Of a stretch of 64,000 nt of DNA, positions 31,139 through 41,585 are shown piece after piece. This stretch comes from an uncultured Pelagibacteraceae bacterium (GTDB taxonomy: Bacteria > Pseudomonadota > Alphaproteobacteria > Pelagibacterales > Pelagibacteraceae). Location: the NCBI GenBank assembly GCA_902514695.1, contig CABXRR010000003.1:1-64000 (forward strand). Direction: 5' to 3'. Below the pieces are notes generated by a model that did no database searches, had not been told where the DNA came from, and saw nothing but the letters and a program-made list of their open reading frames with translations. The translations under genes and the position numbers were made by a program. Numbering within the stretch: position 1 is the stretch's first letter; each line of letters opens with the position of its first letter.

Positions 31139-32469
31139 TGGCAAAAAAATATTTTGGAACAGATGGAATAAGAGGAGCAATTAATAGTAAAAATATAAAT
31201 GGTGACATGTTCTTTAAATTTGGTTTAGCTTCAGGAACTTATTTTAAATCTCAAAAAAAAAAGAAACAAACTGCAATTATCGCCAAGGATACCAGGCTCT
31301 CAGGTTACTCTTTAGAACCAGCTTTAGTGTCAGGATTAACATCTGCTGGGATGCATGTTTTTACATTAGGGCCTTTACCAACTAATGGCTTAGCTATGCT
31401 TACCAAATCTATGAAAGCAAATATGGGTATTATGATTACTGCTTCTCATAATCCTCACTATGATAATGGACTGAAATTATTTGGCCCAGATGGAATGAAA
31501 TTATCAGATAATATAGAGAGGAAAATTGAAAATTTAATTGATAAAAAGATATACAAAAATTTATCTAATCCCGAAAATTTAGGAAGAGTGAAACGATTAG
31601 AAAGTGGGACAAATGATTATATAAAAATTTTAAAAAAAAATTTTTCAAAAGATTTCAATTTGAGAGGATTAAGAATTGTAATTGATTGTGCAAATGGTGC
31701 AGGATATAAAGCAGGACCAGAGCTATTAAGATCATTAGGGGCAAAAGTTTTTGCAATAGGTGTAAATCCAAATGGATTAAATATTAACAAAAATTGTGGC
31801 TCTACTTTCCCAAGCAATATAAGAAATGCAGTAAAGAAACATAAAGCTCATTTGGGTATTTCTTTAGATGGTGACGCAGATAGAATTATCATGTGTGATG
31901 AGAAGAGCAATATCATTGATGGTGACCAAATAATTGCTGCTTTAGCAACAAGATGGAAAAATAAAAAAATGCTCAAAGGAGGAGTAGTAGGTACTTTAAT
32001 GTCTAATTATGGTTTAGAAAATTTTTTTAAATATAAAAAAATAAAATTTATTAGGTCAAATGTAGGTGATAGATATGTGAAGGAAAAAATGCAAAAAAAT
32101 AATTTTAATTTAGGTGGTGAACAATCAGGACATATTATACTAGGTAAATTTGCAACTACCGGAGATGGATTATTAGTTTCTTTAGAGGTTTTGTTTGGAA
32201 TAAGAAAAGGGAAAAAAGCTAGTGAATTTTTTAATACATTTAAAAGGACACCTCAAATTCTAAAAAATATTCATGTTAAAGATAAATCCATTATAAATAA
32301 ATTAGAAGTTAAAAAATATATAAAAATTGCAGAAAAACTAATGAAAGGAAATGGAAGAATATTAGTTAGAAAATCTGGAACAGAGTCAAAGATCAGAGTT
32401 ATGGGTGAAAGTGAGAATAAAAAACTTCTGAATAAGTGTATAAATATTATCACAAAAAGAATTAAATAA
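31138..32469 (+). CDS. glmM: phosphoglucosamine mutase
   Basis: KYFGTDGIRGAIN, GIMITASHNPHYDNGLKLFGPDG, SLDGDADRIIM, GGEQSGHII. Confidence 0.97.
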   Translation: MAKKYFGTDGIRGAINSKNINGDMFFKFGLASGTYFKSQKKKKQTAIIAKDTRLSGYSLEPALVSGLTSAGMHVFTLGPLPTNGLAMLTKSMKANMGIMITASHNPHYDNGLKLFGPDGMKLSDNIERKIENLIDKKIYKNLSNPENLGRVKRLESGTNDYIKILKKNFSKDFNLRGLRIVIDCANGAGYKAGPELLRSLGAKVFAIGVNPNGLNINKNCGSTFPSNIRNAVKKHKAHLGISLDGDADRIIMCDEKSNIIDGDQIIAALATRWKNKKMLKGGVVGTLMSNYGLENFFKYKKIKFIRSNVGDRYVKEKMQKNNFNLGGEQSGHIILGKFATTGDGLLVSLEVLFGIRKGKKASEFFNTFKRTPQILKNIHVKDKSIINKLEVKKYIKIAEKLMKGNGRILVRKSGTESKIRVMGESENKKLLNKCINIITKRIK

Positions 32470-32470
32470 A

Positions 32471-33283
32471 TTGAAACTAAAATCAAAAATTCTAATTATT
32501 GCTGGATCTGACTCCTCTGGTGGAGCGGGCATTCAGGCAGATATTAAAACTGTTACTGCATTGGGATCTTATGCTATGACTGCAATAACAGCTGTAACTT
32601 CACAAAATACAAATGGAGTAAAATCTATAGTTTCTATTAATCCTAAGGAAATTTATAATCAAATTATATTTACATCAAAAGATATAAAGCCAAACGCAAT
32701 TAAAATTGGGATGCTGCATTCGACTAAAGTCATTGAGTCAGTAATTAAATCTTTAAATTTTATTAAAGAAAAAAAAATTATACTAGATCCAGTTATGGTT
32801 GCAAAAGGTGGAACTAAATTAATCAATAATAGTGCGATTAAACTTTTGAAATCAAAATTAATAAAAAAAGCTATGTTGATTACTCCAAATATTCCTGAGG
32901 CTGAAATATTGACTAAAACTAAAATAAAAACCAAGGAAGATATGATTTTTGCAGCCAATAAACTTATAGAATCAGGTGCAAAAAATGTTTTAATTAAAGG
33001 AGGCCATTTAAAATTTGAAACTGTTCAAGATATATTTGTTAGCAAATCTGATATAAAAGTATTTAAAAGCAAGAGATACAAAACAAAAAATACTCATGGT
33101 ACTGGTTGCACTTTGTCTAGCGCTATAACTACTTTTTTATCATGTGGAAAACCTATTAAGAAAGCTTGTGAGCTTGGTATTAAGTATGTTAATTCTGCAA
33201 TTAGCACAAACCCAAAATATGGAAAAGGACACGGTCCAATTAATCACCTGTACTCTATGAATTTAGATAAAAGATTTAAGTAA
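32471..33283 (+). CDS. thiD: bifunctional hydroxymethylpyrimidine kinase/phosphomethylpyrimidine kinase (TTG start)
   Basis: [63 protein letters not shown]. Confidence 0.95.
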   Translation: MKLKSKILIIAGSDSSGGAGIQADIKTVTALGSYAMTAITAVTSQNTNGVKSIVSINPKEIYNQIIFTSKDIKPNAIKIGMLHSTKVIESVIKSLNFIKEKKIILDPVMVAKGGTKLINNSAIKLLKSKLIKKAMLITPNIPEAEILTKTKIKTKEDMIFAANKLIESGAKNVLIKGGHLKFETVQDIFVSKSDIKVFKSKRYKTKNTHGTGCTLSSAITTFLSCGKPIKKACELGIKYVNSAISTNPKYGKGHGPINHLYSMNLDKRFK

Positions 33284-34575
33284 TGAAAAATATTGTTGTT
33301 GTTGGCTCTCAATGGGGAGATGAAGGAAAAGGCAAGATTGTAGATTGGCTATCAGAACAAGCTGATGTTGTAATTAGATTTCAAGGCGGTCATAACGCAG
33401 GTCACACTTTAGTAATAGATGGAGTTACGTACAAGTTGAGATTACTTCCATCCGGAATAGTAAGAAAAAATAAGATTTCTATAATTGGAAATGGAGTTGT
33501 TGTTGATCCTTGGGCATTAATTGATGAAATTGAGGAAATAAAGTCAAAAGGTATAAAAATAGATATTGAAAATTTTATAATTTCTGAGTCTGCAAATTTA
33601 ATATTACCATTTCATAGAGAGATGGATGAAATTAGAGAAGATGCTGCTGGAAAAGGAAAAATTGGAACAACAAGAAGAGGTATAGGTCCTGCATATGAAG
33701 ATAAAGTTGGAAGAAGATCGATAAGGGTGATGGATTTAAGATCAGAAAAAAACCTAGATCAAAGATTAGAGTCAGTTTTATTACATCATAATGCTATTCG
33801 AAAAGGTCTAGGAAAAAAAATTTTTGAAAAAGATAAATTAAAGAAAGATCTATTAAAAATTGCACCTGAAATTTTAAAATTTTCTCAACCTGTTTGGCTT
33901 AAGATTGATCAATTTAAAAGGCAGAAAAAAAAGATTTTATTTGAGGGTGCGCAAGGTATTTTATTAGATGTTGATCATGGAACATACCCATTTGTAACTT
34001 CTTCAAATACTGTAGCCTCAAGTGCTGCTACAGGAACAGGATGTGGTCCAAATTCTATAAACTATGTTTTAGGAATAACAAAGGCATATACTACACGAGT
34101 AGGTGAAGGTCCTTTCCCAACAGAATTAAATAATGAAATTGGTGAATTACTAGGTACAAGAGGAAAAGAATTTGGAACAGTTACAAGTCGTAAAAGAAGA
34201 TGTGGTTGGTTTGATGGAGTTTTAGTAAGACAAACAATTAAAATTTCAGGGATTGATGGAATTGCACTTACAAAATTAGATGTTTTAGATGAATTAGAAG
34301 AAATTAATATGTGTATACAATACGAGTTAGACGGAAAAAAAATTGATTATTTTCCAGCTGCAGTTGAAGATCAATTAAAAATAAAACCAATTTATAAAAC
34401 ATTTCCAGGATGGAAGACATCAACAAATGGAATTAAAAATATTGAGGAATTACCTGAAAACGCTAAGAACTATATTTATGCTATTGAAGATTTTATTGGA
34501 ACTAAAATTTCTAGTATTTCCACTAGTCCAGAACGTGACGATACAATATTAGTTGAAAATCCCTTTGAGATTTAA
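33283..34575 (+). CDS. purA: adenylosuccinate synthase
   Basis: [55 protein letters not shown]. Confidence 0.98.
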   Translation: MKNIVVVGSQWGDEGKGKIVDWLSEQADVVIRFQGGHNAGHTLVIDGVTYKLRLLPSGIVRKNKISIIGNGVVVDPWALIDEIEEIKSKGIKIDIENFIISESANLILPFHREMDEIREDAAGKGKIGTTRRGIGPAYEDKVGRRSIRVMDLRSEKNLDQRLESVLLHHNAIRKGLGKKIFEKDKLKKDLLKIAPEILKFSQPVWLKIDQFKRQKKKILFEGAQGILLDVDHGTYPFVTSSNTVASSAATGTGCGPNSINYVLGITKAYTTRVGEGPFPTELNNEIGELLGTRGKEFGTVTSRKRRCGWFDGVLVRQTIKISGIDGIALTKLDVLDELEEINMCIQYELDGKKIDYFPAAVEDQLKIKPIYKTFPGWKTSTNGIKNIEELPENAKNYIYAIEDFIGTKISSISTSPERDDTILVENPFEI

Positions 34576-35469
34576 TTAATTAACAGACAATAAATTTTTA
34601 GACTTTGCAAGAAGCAACATATGTTTTTGAAGTTTTTCAAAAGCTTTATTTTCAATTTGTCTTACTCTTTCTCTACTAATCTTGTACTTTTTACTTAAAT
34701 CTTCAAGTGTTGTTGGATTATCATTGAGTCTTCGTGAATATAAAATTTCTCTTTCTCTTTCATTTAAAACTTTGATAGAATTTTTTAGCAAATCTTTTCT
34801 TTGCTCCATTTCCTCTTGGTGTGCAAATTTAAGATCATGATCTAATTCTTTATCTACTAACCAATCTTGCCATTCATCACCGTCTTCACCTACTTGAGCA
34901 TTTAAAGAAAATTCTTTCCCTGATAATCTTCGGTTCATAGAAACAACCTCTTCTTTGCTTACATCTAATTTATCTGCTATCTGGCTCACATGCTCACTTC
35001 TTAGATCACCTTCGGCTTGAGGGGCAATTTGATTTTTTAATTTTTTAAGATTAAAAAATAATTTCTTTTGGGCTGCAGTTGTACCAATTTTCACCAAACT
35101 CCATGACCTTAAAATATATTCTTGAATAGATGCTTTAATCCACCACATTGCATATGTAGCGAGTCTAAAACCTTTTTCTGGTTCAAATTTTTTTACAGCT
35201 TGCATTAATCCAACATTCCCTTCTGAAATCATCTCATTTACTGGCAAACCATACCCCTTGTACCCCATTGCAATTTTTGCAACTAATCTTAAATGACTGG
35301 TTACTAATTTCTCTGCTGCTTTTACGTTACCTGTTGTTCTCCAGTTTTTTGCGAGCATATACTCTTCTTCTGCATCTAGCATAGGGAACTTTTTTATCTG
35401 ATCTAAATACGCAGATAACCCACCTTCATTACTTAGGGTTGGAAGATTATTGTTTGTAATACTATTCAT
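34576..35469 (-). CDS. rpoH: RNA polymerase sigma-32 factor
   Basis: NVGLMQAVKKFEPEKGFRLATYAMWWIKASIQEYILRSWSLVKIGTTAAQKKLFFNL; region 4 RERVRQIENKAFEKL. Confidence 0.95.
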   Translation of the reverse strand: MNSITNNNLPTLSNEGGLSAYLDQIKKFPMLDAEEEYMLAKNWRTTGNVKAAEKLVTSHLRLVAKIAMGYKGYGLPVNEMISEGNVGLMQAVKKFEPEKGFRLATYAMWWIKASIQEYILRSWSLVKIGTTAAQKKLFFNLKKLKNQIAPQAEGDLRSEHVSQIADKLDVSKEEVVSMNRRLSGKEFSLNAQVGEDGDEWQDWLVDKELDHDLKFAHQEEMEQRKDLLKNSIKVLNEREREILYSRRLNDNPTTLEDLSKKYKISRERVRQIENKAFEKLQKHMLLLAKSKNLLSVN

Positions 35470-35509
35470 AAGAGGTTTATCTAATTAATATTTAATTTTT
35501 TTCAATATT

Positions 35510-36484
35510 TTATTTCTTTGTATTTCTTAGCATTTTAAGAATTATTTCAAGATCTTGTGGCAAAATTGAGTTAAATGACATTTCCTTATTTTTTTTTGGG
35601 TGAATAAAACCGATAGTTTTGGCATGAAGAAATTGTCTTTTGAGGTTAGAAAGATTATCTGCAAGAGATTTTTCAATATTTTGAATTTTTTTAAATTTTT
35701 TTTTATATTTATCATCTCCAACAATGCTGTTACCTAAATAATTCATATGAACTCTTATTTGATGAGTTCTTCCAGTTTCTAACTTACATTCTAATAAACT
35801 TAGGGTTGGAGTATTTTCATTTTCAAAAATTTCTAAGGTTTTGTAATTTGTTATGGCTTTTTTACCTTTTTGATTGCTTACTTCCATTAGCTGTCTATTC
35901 TTGGAGCTCCTAGTTATTAAAGTTTCAATTTTTCCTTTTGAAGGTCTTATTTTCCCCCAAACGAGCAATTGATAAACTCGAGTAATTGTATGCTTACTAA
36001 ATTGATTTGACAAATGTTCATGCGCTTGATTATTTTTTGCTATCACAACTAAACCTGAAGTATTTTTATCTATTCTATGCACTATTCCTGGCCTTAAATT
36101 TTGCTCAGGGGATGAAAGTTTTTTTTTATAACTTATAAGCGCATTTACAATTGTATTGTCAAAGTTTCCAGCCCCAGGATGCATTGAAATACCCGAGGAT
36201 TTATTTATGACTATAATATCATCATCTTCAAAAACAATATCTAGTTTATATTTATAAGGTTTTAATGATTGTATTTTTTCAGGCTGAATACAAAAATCAA
36301 TATCGTCACCCGACTTTAAAATATAAGAAGGATCATTAATTATAACTTTATTAATCTTAAGATTATTTGATAAGATCAATTTTTTAACTTTAGATCTACT
36401 TAAAGATTTTTCTTTAAAACTTATATATGAGTCTACCCTATATTTTTTTACGTCACTATTAAATTTAAACAAAACCTTTCTCAT
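35510..36484 (-). CDS. rluD: RluA/RluD-family 23S rRNA pseudouridine synthase
   Basis: S4-like N-terminus, GISMHPGAGNFDNTIVNAL, RPGIVHRIDKNTSGLVVIAKN, CKLETGRTHQIRVHM. Confidence 0.93.
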   Translation of the reverse strand: MRKVLFKFNSDVKKYRVDSYISFKEKSLSRSKVKKLILSNNLKINKVIINDPSYILKSGDDIDFCIQPEKIQSLKPYKYKLDIVFEDDDIIVINKSSGISMHPGAGNFDNTIVNALISYKKKLSSPEQNLRPGIVHRIDKNTSGLVVIAKNNQAHEHLSNQFSKHTITRVYQLLVWGKIRPSKGKIETLITRSSKNRQLMEVSNQKGKKAITNYKTLEIFENENTPTLSLLECKLETGRTHQIRVHMNYLGNSIVGDDKYKKKFKKIQNIEKSLADNLSNLKRQFLHAKTIGFIHPKKNKEMSFNSILPQDLEIILKMLRNTKK

Positions 36485-36515
36485 ATCTTTTTTTTAATAT
36501 ATTAATTGACATTAT

Positions 36516-37445
36516 ATGAAAAATGAAAAAAAAAGTATTTCAATAATTTCCTCATTTTATAATGAAAAAGAAAATTTAGAAAAATTTGTTGATAGTTTTG
36601 AAATCACAAAATTGAAATTAGAAAAATTAGGATTTAATGTAAGTCTGATTTTAGTGAATGATGGAAGCACAGATGGATCTTACGAGGTAGCAAAAAAAAT
36701 TATTTCACTAAAAAAATTTGTTCAACTTATAAGTTTTGAAAAAAATTATGGTCAACAATTTGCTATTTATGAAGCTTTAAAAAAAAATGAATCTGACTTT
36801 TATGGAGCACTAGATTCTGACGGCCAACAAGATGCAGAACTTTTTATTCAAATGATCAGTAAATTAGAATCTAAGAATCTTGATTTCGTACAAATGAAAA
36901 AAAAGTATGTTAATTATGAGAGTAAAATAAAAATATTTTTATCAAAATTTTTTTACTATTTTTTTTCTAAAATTACTCAAATTAATATCAAACCAGGGTC
37001 ATCAGATTTTTACATTTTTAGACACAAAGTGAGAAATAATGTGATTTCTTCTAATATCTCCAGATTTTTTCTTAGAGGCTTTTTGCATGAATACTTTTTG
37101 AACAAAGATTATTTAGAATATGTTCCTTTTAAAAGACTTAGGGGTAAGTCCAAGTATAATATTTTTAAACAATTAGATTTTGCTTTGACAGGAATATATT
37201 TTTATAGAAGAAAACTATTTATCATTATTTCTACTCTTTTAATCATACCTATTTTATTTTTGACACTATCTATTTTTTTTCAAGATTTATTTATTCTTAA
37301 TTTGATATTTGATCAATCGATGTATAAGTTTTTTACTATCTTATTAGCAGTTATATTTTCAATTTTATATTGTTTAATTATCTTATTCATAATAAAAACT
37401 GAAAATAATAAATTTATAAAACCCAAAGTCAAAATTGAAAATTAA
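36516..37445 (+). CDS. glycosyltransferase family 2 (polyprenyl-phosphate sugar transferase-like)
   Basis: SIISSFYNEKENLEKFVDSFE, LVNDGSTDGSYEVA, ALDSDGQQDAELF, C-terminal TM pair. Confidence 0.85.
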   Translation: MKNEKKSISIISSFYNEKENLEKFVDSFEITKLKLEKLGFNVSLILVNDGSTDGSYEVAKKIISLKKFVQLISFEKNYGQQFAIYEALKKNESDFYGALDSDGQQDAELFIQMISKLESKNLDFVQMKKKYVNYESKIKIFLSKFFYYFFSKITQINIKPGSSDFYIFRHKVRNNVISSNISRFFLRGFLHEYFLNKDYLEYVPFKRLRGKSKYNIFKQLDFALTGIYFYRRKLFIIISTLLIIPILFLTLSIFFQDLFILNLIFDQSMYKFFTILLAVIFSILYCLIILFIIKTENNKFIKPKVKIEN

Positions 37446-38934
37446 TCATAAATTTCTAGATAAAATAGATCATAAAATTGTAATATTATTTTTTTTTATT
37501 CTATTTTCATCTTTAAGTTATTTATATCTTAATTCATTTGATGATTATTATGATGATTGGAATTTTTTTTTTACAGTAGATGCAACTGTATCTGATGAAG
37601 AAAATTGGCAACGTCATTATTATGGAGACAGAGGTGATGGTGCTATATTGAAAGAGGCTTATCCTTGGGTATTTACATATATAACCAAATATTTACTTAA
37701 AATCATAGGTTATAGCGTAGAAAATACACATTATTTTTTATTAGTTTTTTCAATTTTATCAATCATAATTTTTTATAAATTATCAAGCCTTATTAAAGAT
37801 AATATAAAATTTAAAATAATTGTATTAACTTTATTTTCATTAAATCTTTTTTTAATAAGAGAACTAAATTCCTTTAGACCCCATTCACTAACATTATTTT
37901 TGAGTTTAGTTAGTAGTTTTTATTATATAAAACTTTTTGTTTTAAAATCAAAAGAAAAAAAAAATCTAATAATATATTTCTTATCGACACTTTTAATGCT
38001 AACACTATGGCCACAGAGTGTAGCAATTTTTATAGGGCAAATTATTTTTGCAATGATTTTTTTAAATTTGAAAAAAATTTTTTTGATTTCATTTATTTTT
38101 TTTTGTTATATTTTTTTAAATTTGGATTACTTAATCTATCTTTCTGGCGGTGTAGGAACAGGAGAATTTGGTTATACGCCCTTAGAACTTAAATTTTTTA
38201 CTAATTATTTTTTTAGAACTTTTTTTGGTTCAATAATCTTTGGTGCTTTTATGCTCATTTTATTTTCCTTTTTTTTAATCAAAAAAATCATGTCATTAAA
38301 TGTAAGATTAAATTTTAAATTTATTAAAGAAATTCGGAAAAAAGAATTAACACCAGTAAATTATCTTTTAGTGGTTATTTTATCAATATATTTAGTAGGT
38401 ATCACTTACTCTCTTTTAAGAACCTCTATAATGGCACCAAAATATTTTATTCCATTATTGCCACTAATTATTCTTTGGATTGGTTATTATTTACATTTGA
38501 CTAAAAATAATAATTTATTTTTTTGTACAATTTTTTTAGCATTTATAAATTGTATAATTTTTTGGAAAGATATTCCTATAGATCGCCCGCCAATGAGAGA
38601 AGCATTAAAAACTATTTATGATGAGGATAAAAATATAAAACAAGTATTTACTACCGAAAGACCCGCATTTAATAATTTTTTATCTAATTATAGATTTGCT
38701 CAAAAAAATGGTTTTGTTATTAACAATTTAAACAAATTTTCAGAAAAAAATATCCAAAAAAATTTTGCAATATTATGTTTAAATAATCCAAGGTTTGCAG
38801 TGGGAAATTTAAATTTGGAAGATGATGAAAAATGTATAGAATCTTACAAAAAAAATAATTTCATCTTAATTAAAACAACAAAAATTGATGACTTTATGAT
38901 TCATTTTATTAAATACAATAAACAACTAAAATAG
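37435..38934 (+). CDS. multi-TM GT-C-like glycosyltransferase/membrane protein
   Basis: 499 aa, many hydrophobic helices; first loop DDYYDDWNFFFTVD, typical acidic motif of GT-C proteins; overlaps the GT2 stop. Confidence 0.55.
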   Translation: MKINHKFLDKIDHKIVILFFFILFSSLSYLYLNSFDDYYDDWNFFFTVDATVSDEENWQRHYYGDRGDGAILKEAYPWVFTYITKYLLKIIGYSVENTHYFLLVFSILSIIIFYKLSSLIKDNIKFKIIVLTLFSLNLFLIRELNSFRPHSLTLFLSLVSSFYYIKLFVLKSKEKKNLIIYFLSTLLMLTLWPQSVAIFIGQIIFAMIFLNLKKIFLISFIFFCYIFLNLDYLIYLSGGVGTGEFGYTPLELKFFTNYFFRTFFGSIIFGAFMLILFSFFLIKKIMSLNVRLNFKFIKEIRKKELTPVNYLLVVILSIYLVGITYSLLRTSIMAPKYFIPLLPLIILWIGYYLHLTKNNNLFFCTIFLAFINCIIFWKDIPIDRPPMREALKTIYDEDKNIKQVFTTERPAFNNFLSNYRFAQKNGFVINNLNKFSEKNIQKNFAILCLNNPRFAVGNLNLEDDEKCIESYKKNNFILIKTTKIDDFMIHFIKYNKQLK

Positions 38935-38952
38935 CTTATAATAGACCAATGT

Positions 38953-39029
38953 GCGCTTGTAGCTCAACTGGATAGAGCGCCTGACTTCGGATCAGGAGGT
39001 TCTGGGTTCGACTCCTAGCAGGCGCACCA
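38953..39029 (+). tRNA. tRNA-Arg (anticodon UCG)
   Basis: Cloverleaf GCGCTTG/CAGGCGC acceptor, anticodon loop CTTCGGA within CCTGA/TCAGG stem, T-loop TTCGACT, encoded CCA. Confidence 0.95.
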
Positions 39030-39055
39030 TTACTTTAATGGAATATCTATTAGGG

Positions 39056-40042
39056 TCAGTATACAAATTTTCTAAATATTTTTTTATTAATACAATATTT
39101 TTGCCAATCTAATTCATCCTTAAATATTTTTTCAAGTTCACTTTTGTGAGGTTTCCACTCAAGAAATTTTTTAACTTTTATGTTTGAGCACTCACTTTTT
39201 TTGATTTCACCTTTGCGAGATTTAGTGAACTTAAATTTTAATTTGTTTTTTGCAAATTTTTCATTGAAAAAACTTATTAAATCAAAGGACGAAATTGATT
39301 TATTAGAGCCAATATTAAAAATATTTGATTTTTTTTTTGTTAATAAATAATTAATTGCTTTTGATAAAGCATTACATAAATCAAATATGTGTATATAATC
39401 TCTTGTAGGAGAGTCTTTAATACCTTTTGAATAAAGTTTGATTGTTTTATTTTTTAAAAACTTATTAACAATAATTGGTATAAAACTTGATTCTGGCAAA
39501 TGTAAAGATCCACAATATGGTCTTTTTAAAGCAGAACAAACATTAAAAAAACGAAAAATTATATAATTAAATTTAAACAATTTAGATTTATTGATAATAT
39601 TTTTTTCACAAGATAGTTTTGTTTGTGAATAAATATTTTTTGGATCAACATTTGATTTCTCTGTAACCTTTTTTTTTGTATCCGAATAAATATTTGCTGA
39701 GCTAGAAAAAATAATATTGTTGATATTGTATAATTTCATCGCTTGAAGAACATTATTTGTAGCAATTATATTATTCTGAATATATTTGTTCTTTTTTTTT
39801 ATTTCTTCCAAGTTTGATTGTGCCGCCAAATGTATAATAATATCGGGTCTTATAATATTTATTATTCTTAATACTTTTTTACTATTAGTTAGATTTAGCA
39901 AAATGAAATTTTTTTCATTTTTCTTTAATTTTTTTTTATCGATTAAATATAATTCATATTTTTTATCTAAAAAATTTTTTAAGCAATTGCCTATAAAACC
40001 CGAAGATCCTGTTATTAAAATCTTTCTTTTTTTATTTTTCAT
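39056..40042 (-). CDS. NAD-dependent epimerase/dehydratase
   Basis: KILITGSSGFIGNCLKNFL, HLAAQSN, SSSANIYSDT, YSQTK catalytic motif, RFFNVCSALKRPY. Confidence 0.88.
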   Translation of the reverse strand: MKNKKRKILITGSSGFIGNCLKNFLDKKYELYLIDKKKLKKNEKNFILLNLTNSKKVLRIINIIRPDIIIHLAAQSNLEEIKKKNKYIQNNIIATNNVLQAMKLYNINNIIFSSSANIYSDTKKKVTEKSNVDPKNIYSQTKLSCEKNIINKSKLFKFNYIIFRFFNVCSALKRPYCGSLHLPESSFIPIIVNKFLKNKTIKLYSKGIKDSPTRDYIHIFDLCNALSKAINYLLTKKKSNIFNIGSNKSISSFDLISFFNEKFAKNKLKFKFTKSRKGEIKKSECSNIKVKKFLEWKPHKSELEKIFKDELDWQKYCINKKIFRKFVY

Positions 40043-40069
40043 TTAATTTTTTATTATCAAAATTATCTA

Positions 40070-40861
40070 TTATTCGCCCATATTAATTAATGTTCCTTTC
40101 ACACGAGCCCTTAAAAAGGAGAAATAAAATAATCCTATACCAAAAATTAAATAAATACTGGTTAACAAATAAGCAATTATTAAATTTTCATAATTAATAA
40201 AGCCGTTTAATAGAATATTTCTAGCTTCATCAAAAAGATAAAGTAATGGCAATCCTTTAGCAATTATTTGTAAAAAAGATGGAAGAATTTCTATTGGATA
40301 ATATATACACCCTAAAGGTGCTAACAAAAATAATGATGACCAAGCAATATTTTCAAAAGATGGACCAAATCTCATAAGGCCTGCACTTACAAATAAACCT
40401 AAAGTTATTCCAAAAATATACAAGCTTACAAATAACAAAAGTAATGGAAAACCTAATTTAAAAATCGATACTCCGAATAAAGGAGCTGTCAAAATTACTG
40501 CTGGTACTAGTCCAATTAAAGTTCTTATTAAAGCTGTTAATATTAATGCCACAATTATCTCTTTAACTTTTAAAGGAGCTATGAATAAATTTGTAAAATT
40601 TCTACTCCAAATTTCTTCCAAAAAAAGCATATTAAAACTGATGCTTGACCTAAAGAGGATATCATAAAGTATCGCACAAGTAAGAATTACGCCAAGAGTA
40701 TTATTGTAATAATCACTGTAAATTGAAAAAAATTTTGAAATAAAACCCCAAAGAATTATTTGAATTGTAGGCCAATAAATAAGATCTAAAATTCTTGGTA
40801 AGGAGCTCTTTATAAGATAAAAATGTCTTAAAAAAAGTCCATATATTTTATTAAAATTCAT
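40070..40861 (-). CDS. ABC-2 type transporter permease
   Basis: 263 aa six-TM; FLRHFYLIKSSLPRILDLIYWPTIQIILWGF, LLAPLGCIYYPIEILPSFLQIIAKGLPLLYLFDEAR. Confidence 0.85.
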   Translation of the reverse strand: MNFNKIYGLFLRHFYLIKSSLPRILDLIYWPTIQIILWGFISKFFSIYSDYYNNTLGVILTCAILYDILFRSSISFNMLFLEEIWSRNFTNLFIAPLKVKEIIVALILTALIRTLIGLVPAVILTAPLFGVSIFKLGFPLLLLFVSLYIFGITLGLFVSAGLMRFGPSFENIAWSSLFLLAPLGCIYYPIEILPSFLQIIAKGLPLLYLFDEARNILLNGFINYENLIIAYLLTSIYLIFGIGLFYFSFLRARVKGTLINMGE

Positions 40862-41585
40862 TTTTTTCTCTCGTTAGTTTTAAAAAAACTTCTTCTAAAT
40901 TTTTTCTACCATGTTTTTTTATCAATTCTTTAGGACTATCCTGGTCAATTATAATTCCATTTTTCATCATAAGAACAGATGAACACAATCTTTCAACTTC
41001 AGTCATATTATGTGAAGCAAGCAAAATTGAGACCCCTTTTTCTTTTTGATAATCCTCTAAAAAACTTCTTATGTATTCTCCAGTTTCAGGATCAAGAGAT
41101 GCTGTTGGTTCATCAAGGAGCAATACTGTTGGTTCATTAATTATTGATTTAGCAATACAAACCCTATTTTTTTGGCCAGAGGAAAGCTCACCAGTAATTT
41201 TATAGATGATTTCATTAAGTCTAAGTTTCTCAGTAAGATAATTAATCTTAGAGCTAAGATTTTTTACATCATAAAGTCTACCGTATACTTCTAAATTTTG
41301 TTTTACAGTAAGCTTTTTGGGTAATTCCACATATGGAGAGATAAAATTTAAATAATTTAATAAATCCACTCTGTTATTTTCAATTTCTAATCCATTTATT
41401 AAAACCCTTCCTCTTGAAGGTTTTAATAACCCTAAGATCATTCCAATAGTAGTAGTCTTTCCACAACCGTTTGGACCAAGAATTCCTATTATTTCATTTT
41501 TTTTTATTTTAAATGAAATATTTTTTACAACTTCTTTATTGTTATAAATTTTTGATAATTCAATTACTTCTAGGGGTGTATACAT
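40851..41585 (-). CDS. ABC transporter ATP-binding protein
   Basis: GILGPNGCGKTTTIGMILGLL Walker A; LSSGQKNRVCIAKSI signature; VLLLDEPTASLDPETG Walker B. Confidence 0.95.
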   Translation of the reverse strand: MYTPLEVIELSKIYNNKEVVKNISFKIKKNEIIGILGPNGCGKTTTIGMILGLLKPSRGRVLINGLEIENNRVDLLNYLNFISPYVELPKKLTVKQNLEVYGRLYDVKNLSSKINYLTEKLRLNEIIYKITGELSSGQKNRVCIAKSIINEPTVLLLDEPTASLDPETGEYIRSFLEDYQKEKGVSILLASHNMTEVERLCSSVLMMKNGIIIDQDSPKELIKKHGRKNLEEVFLKLTREKNEF

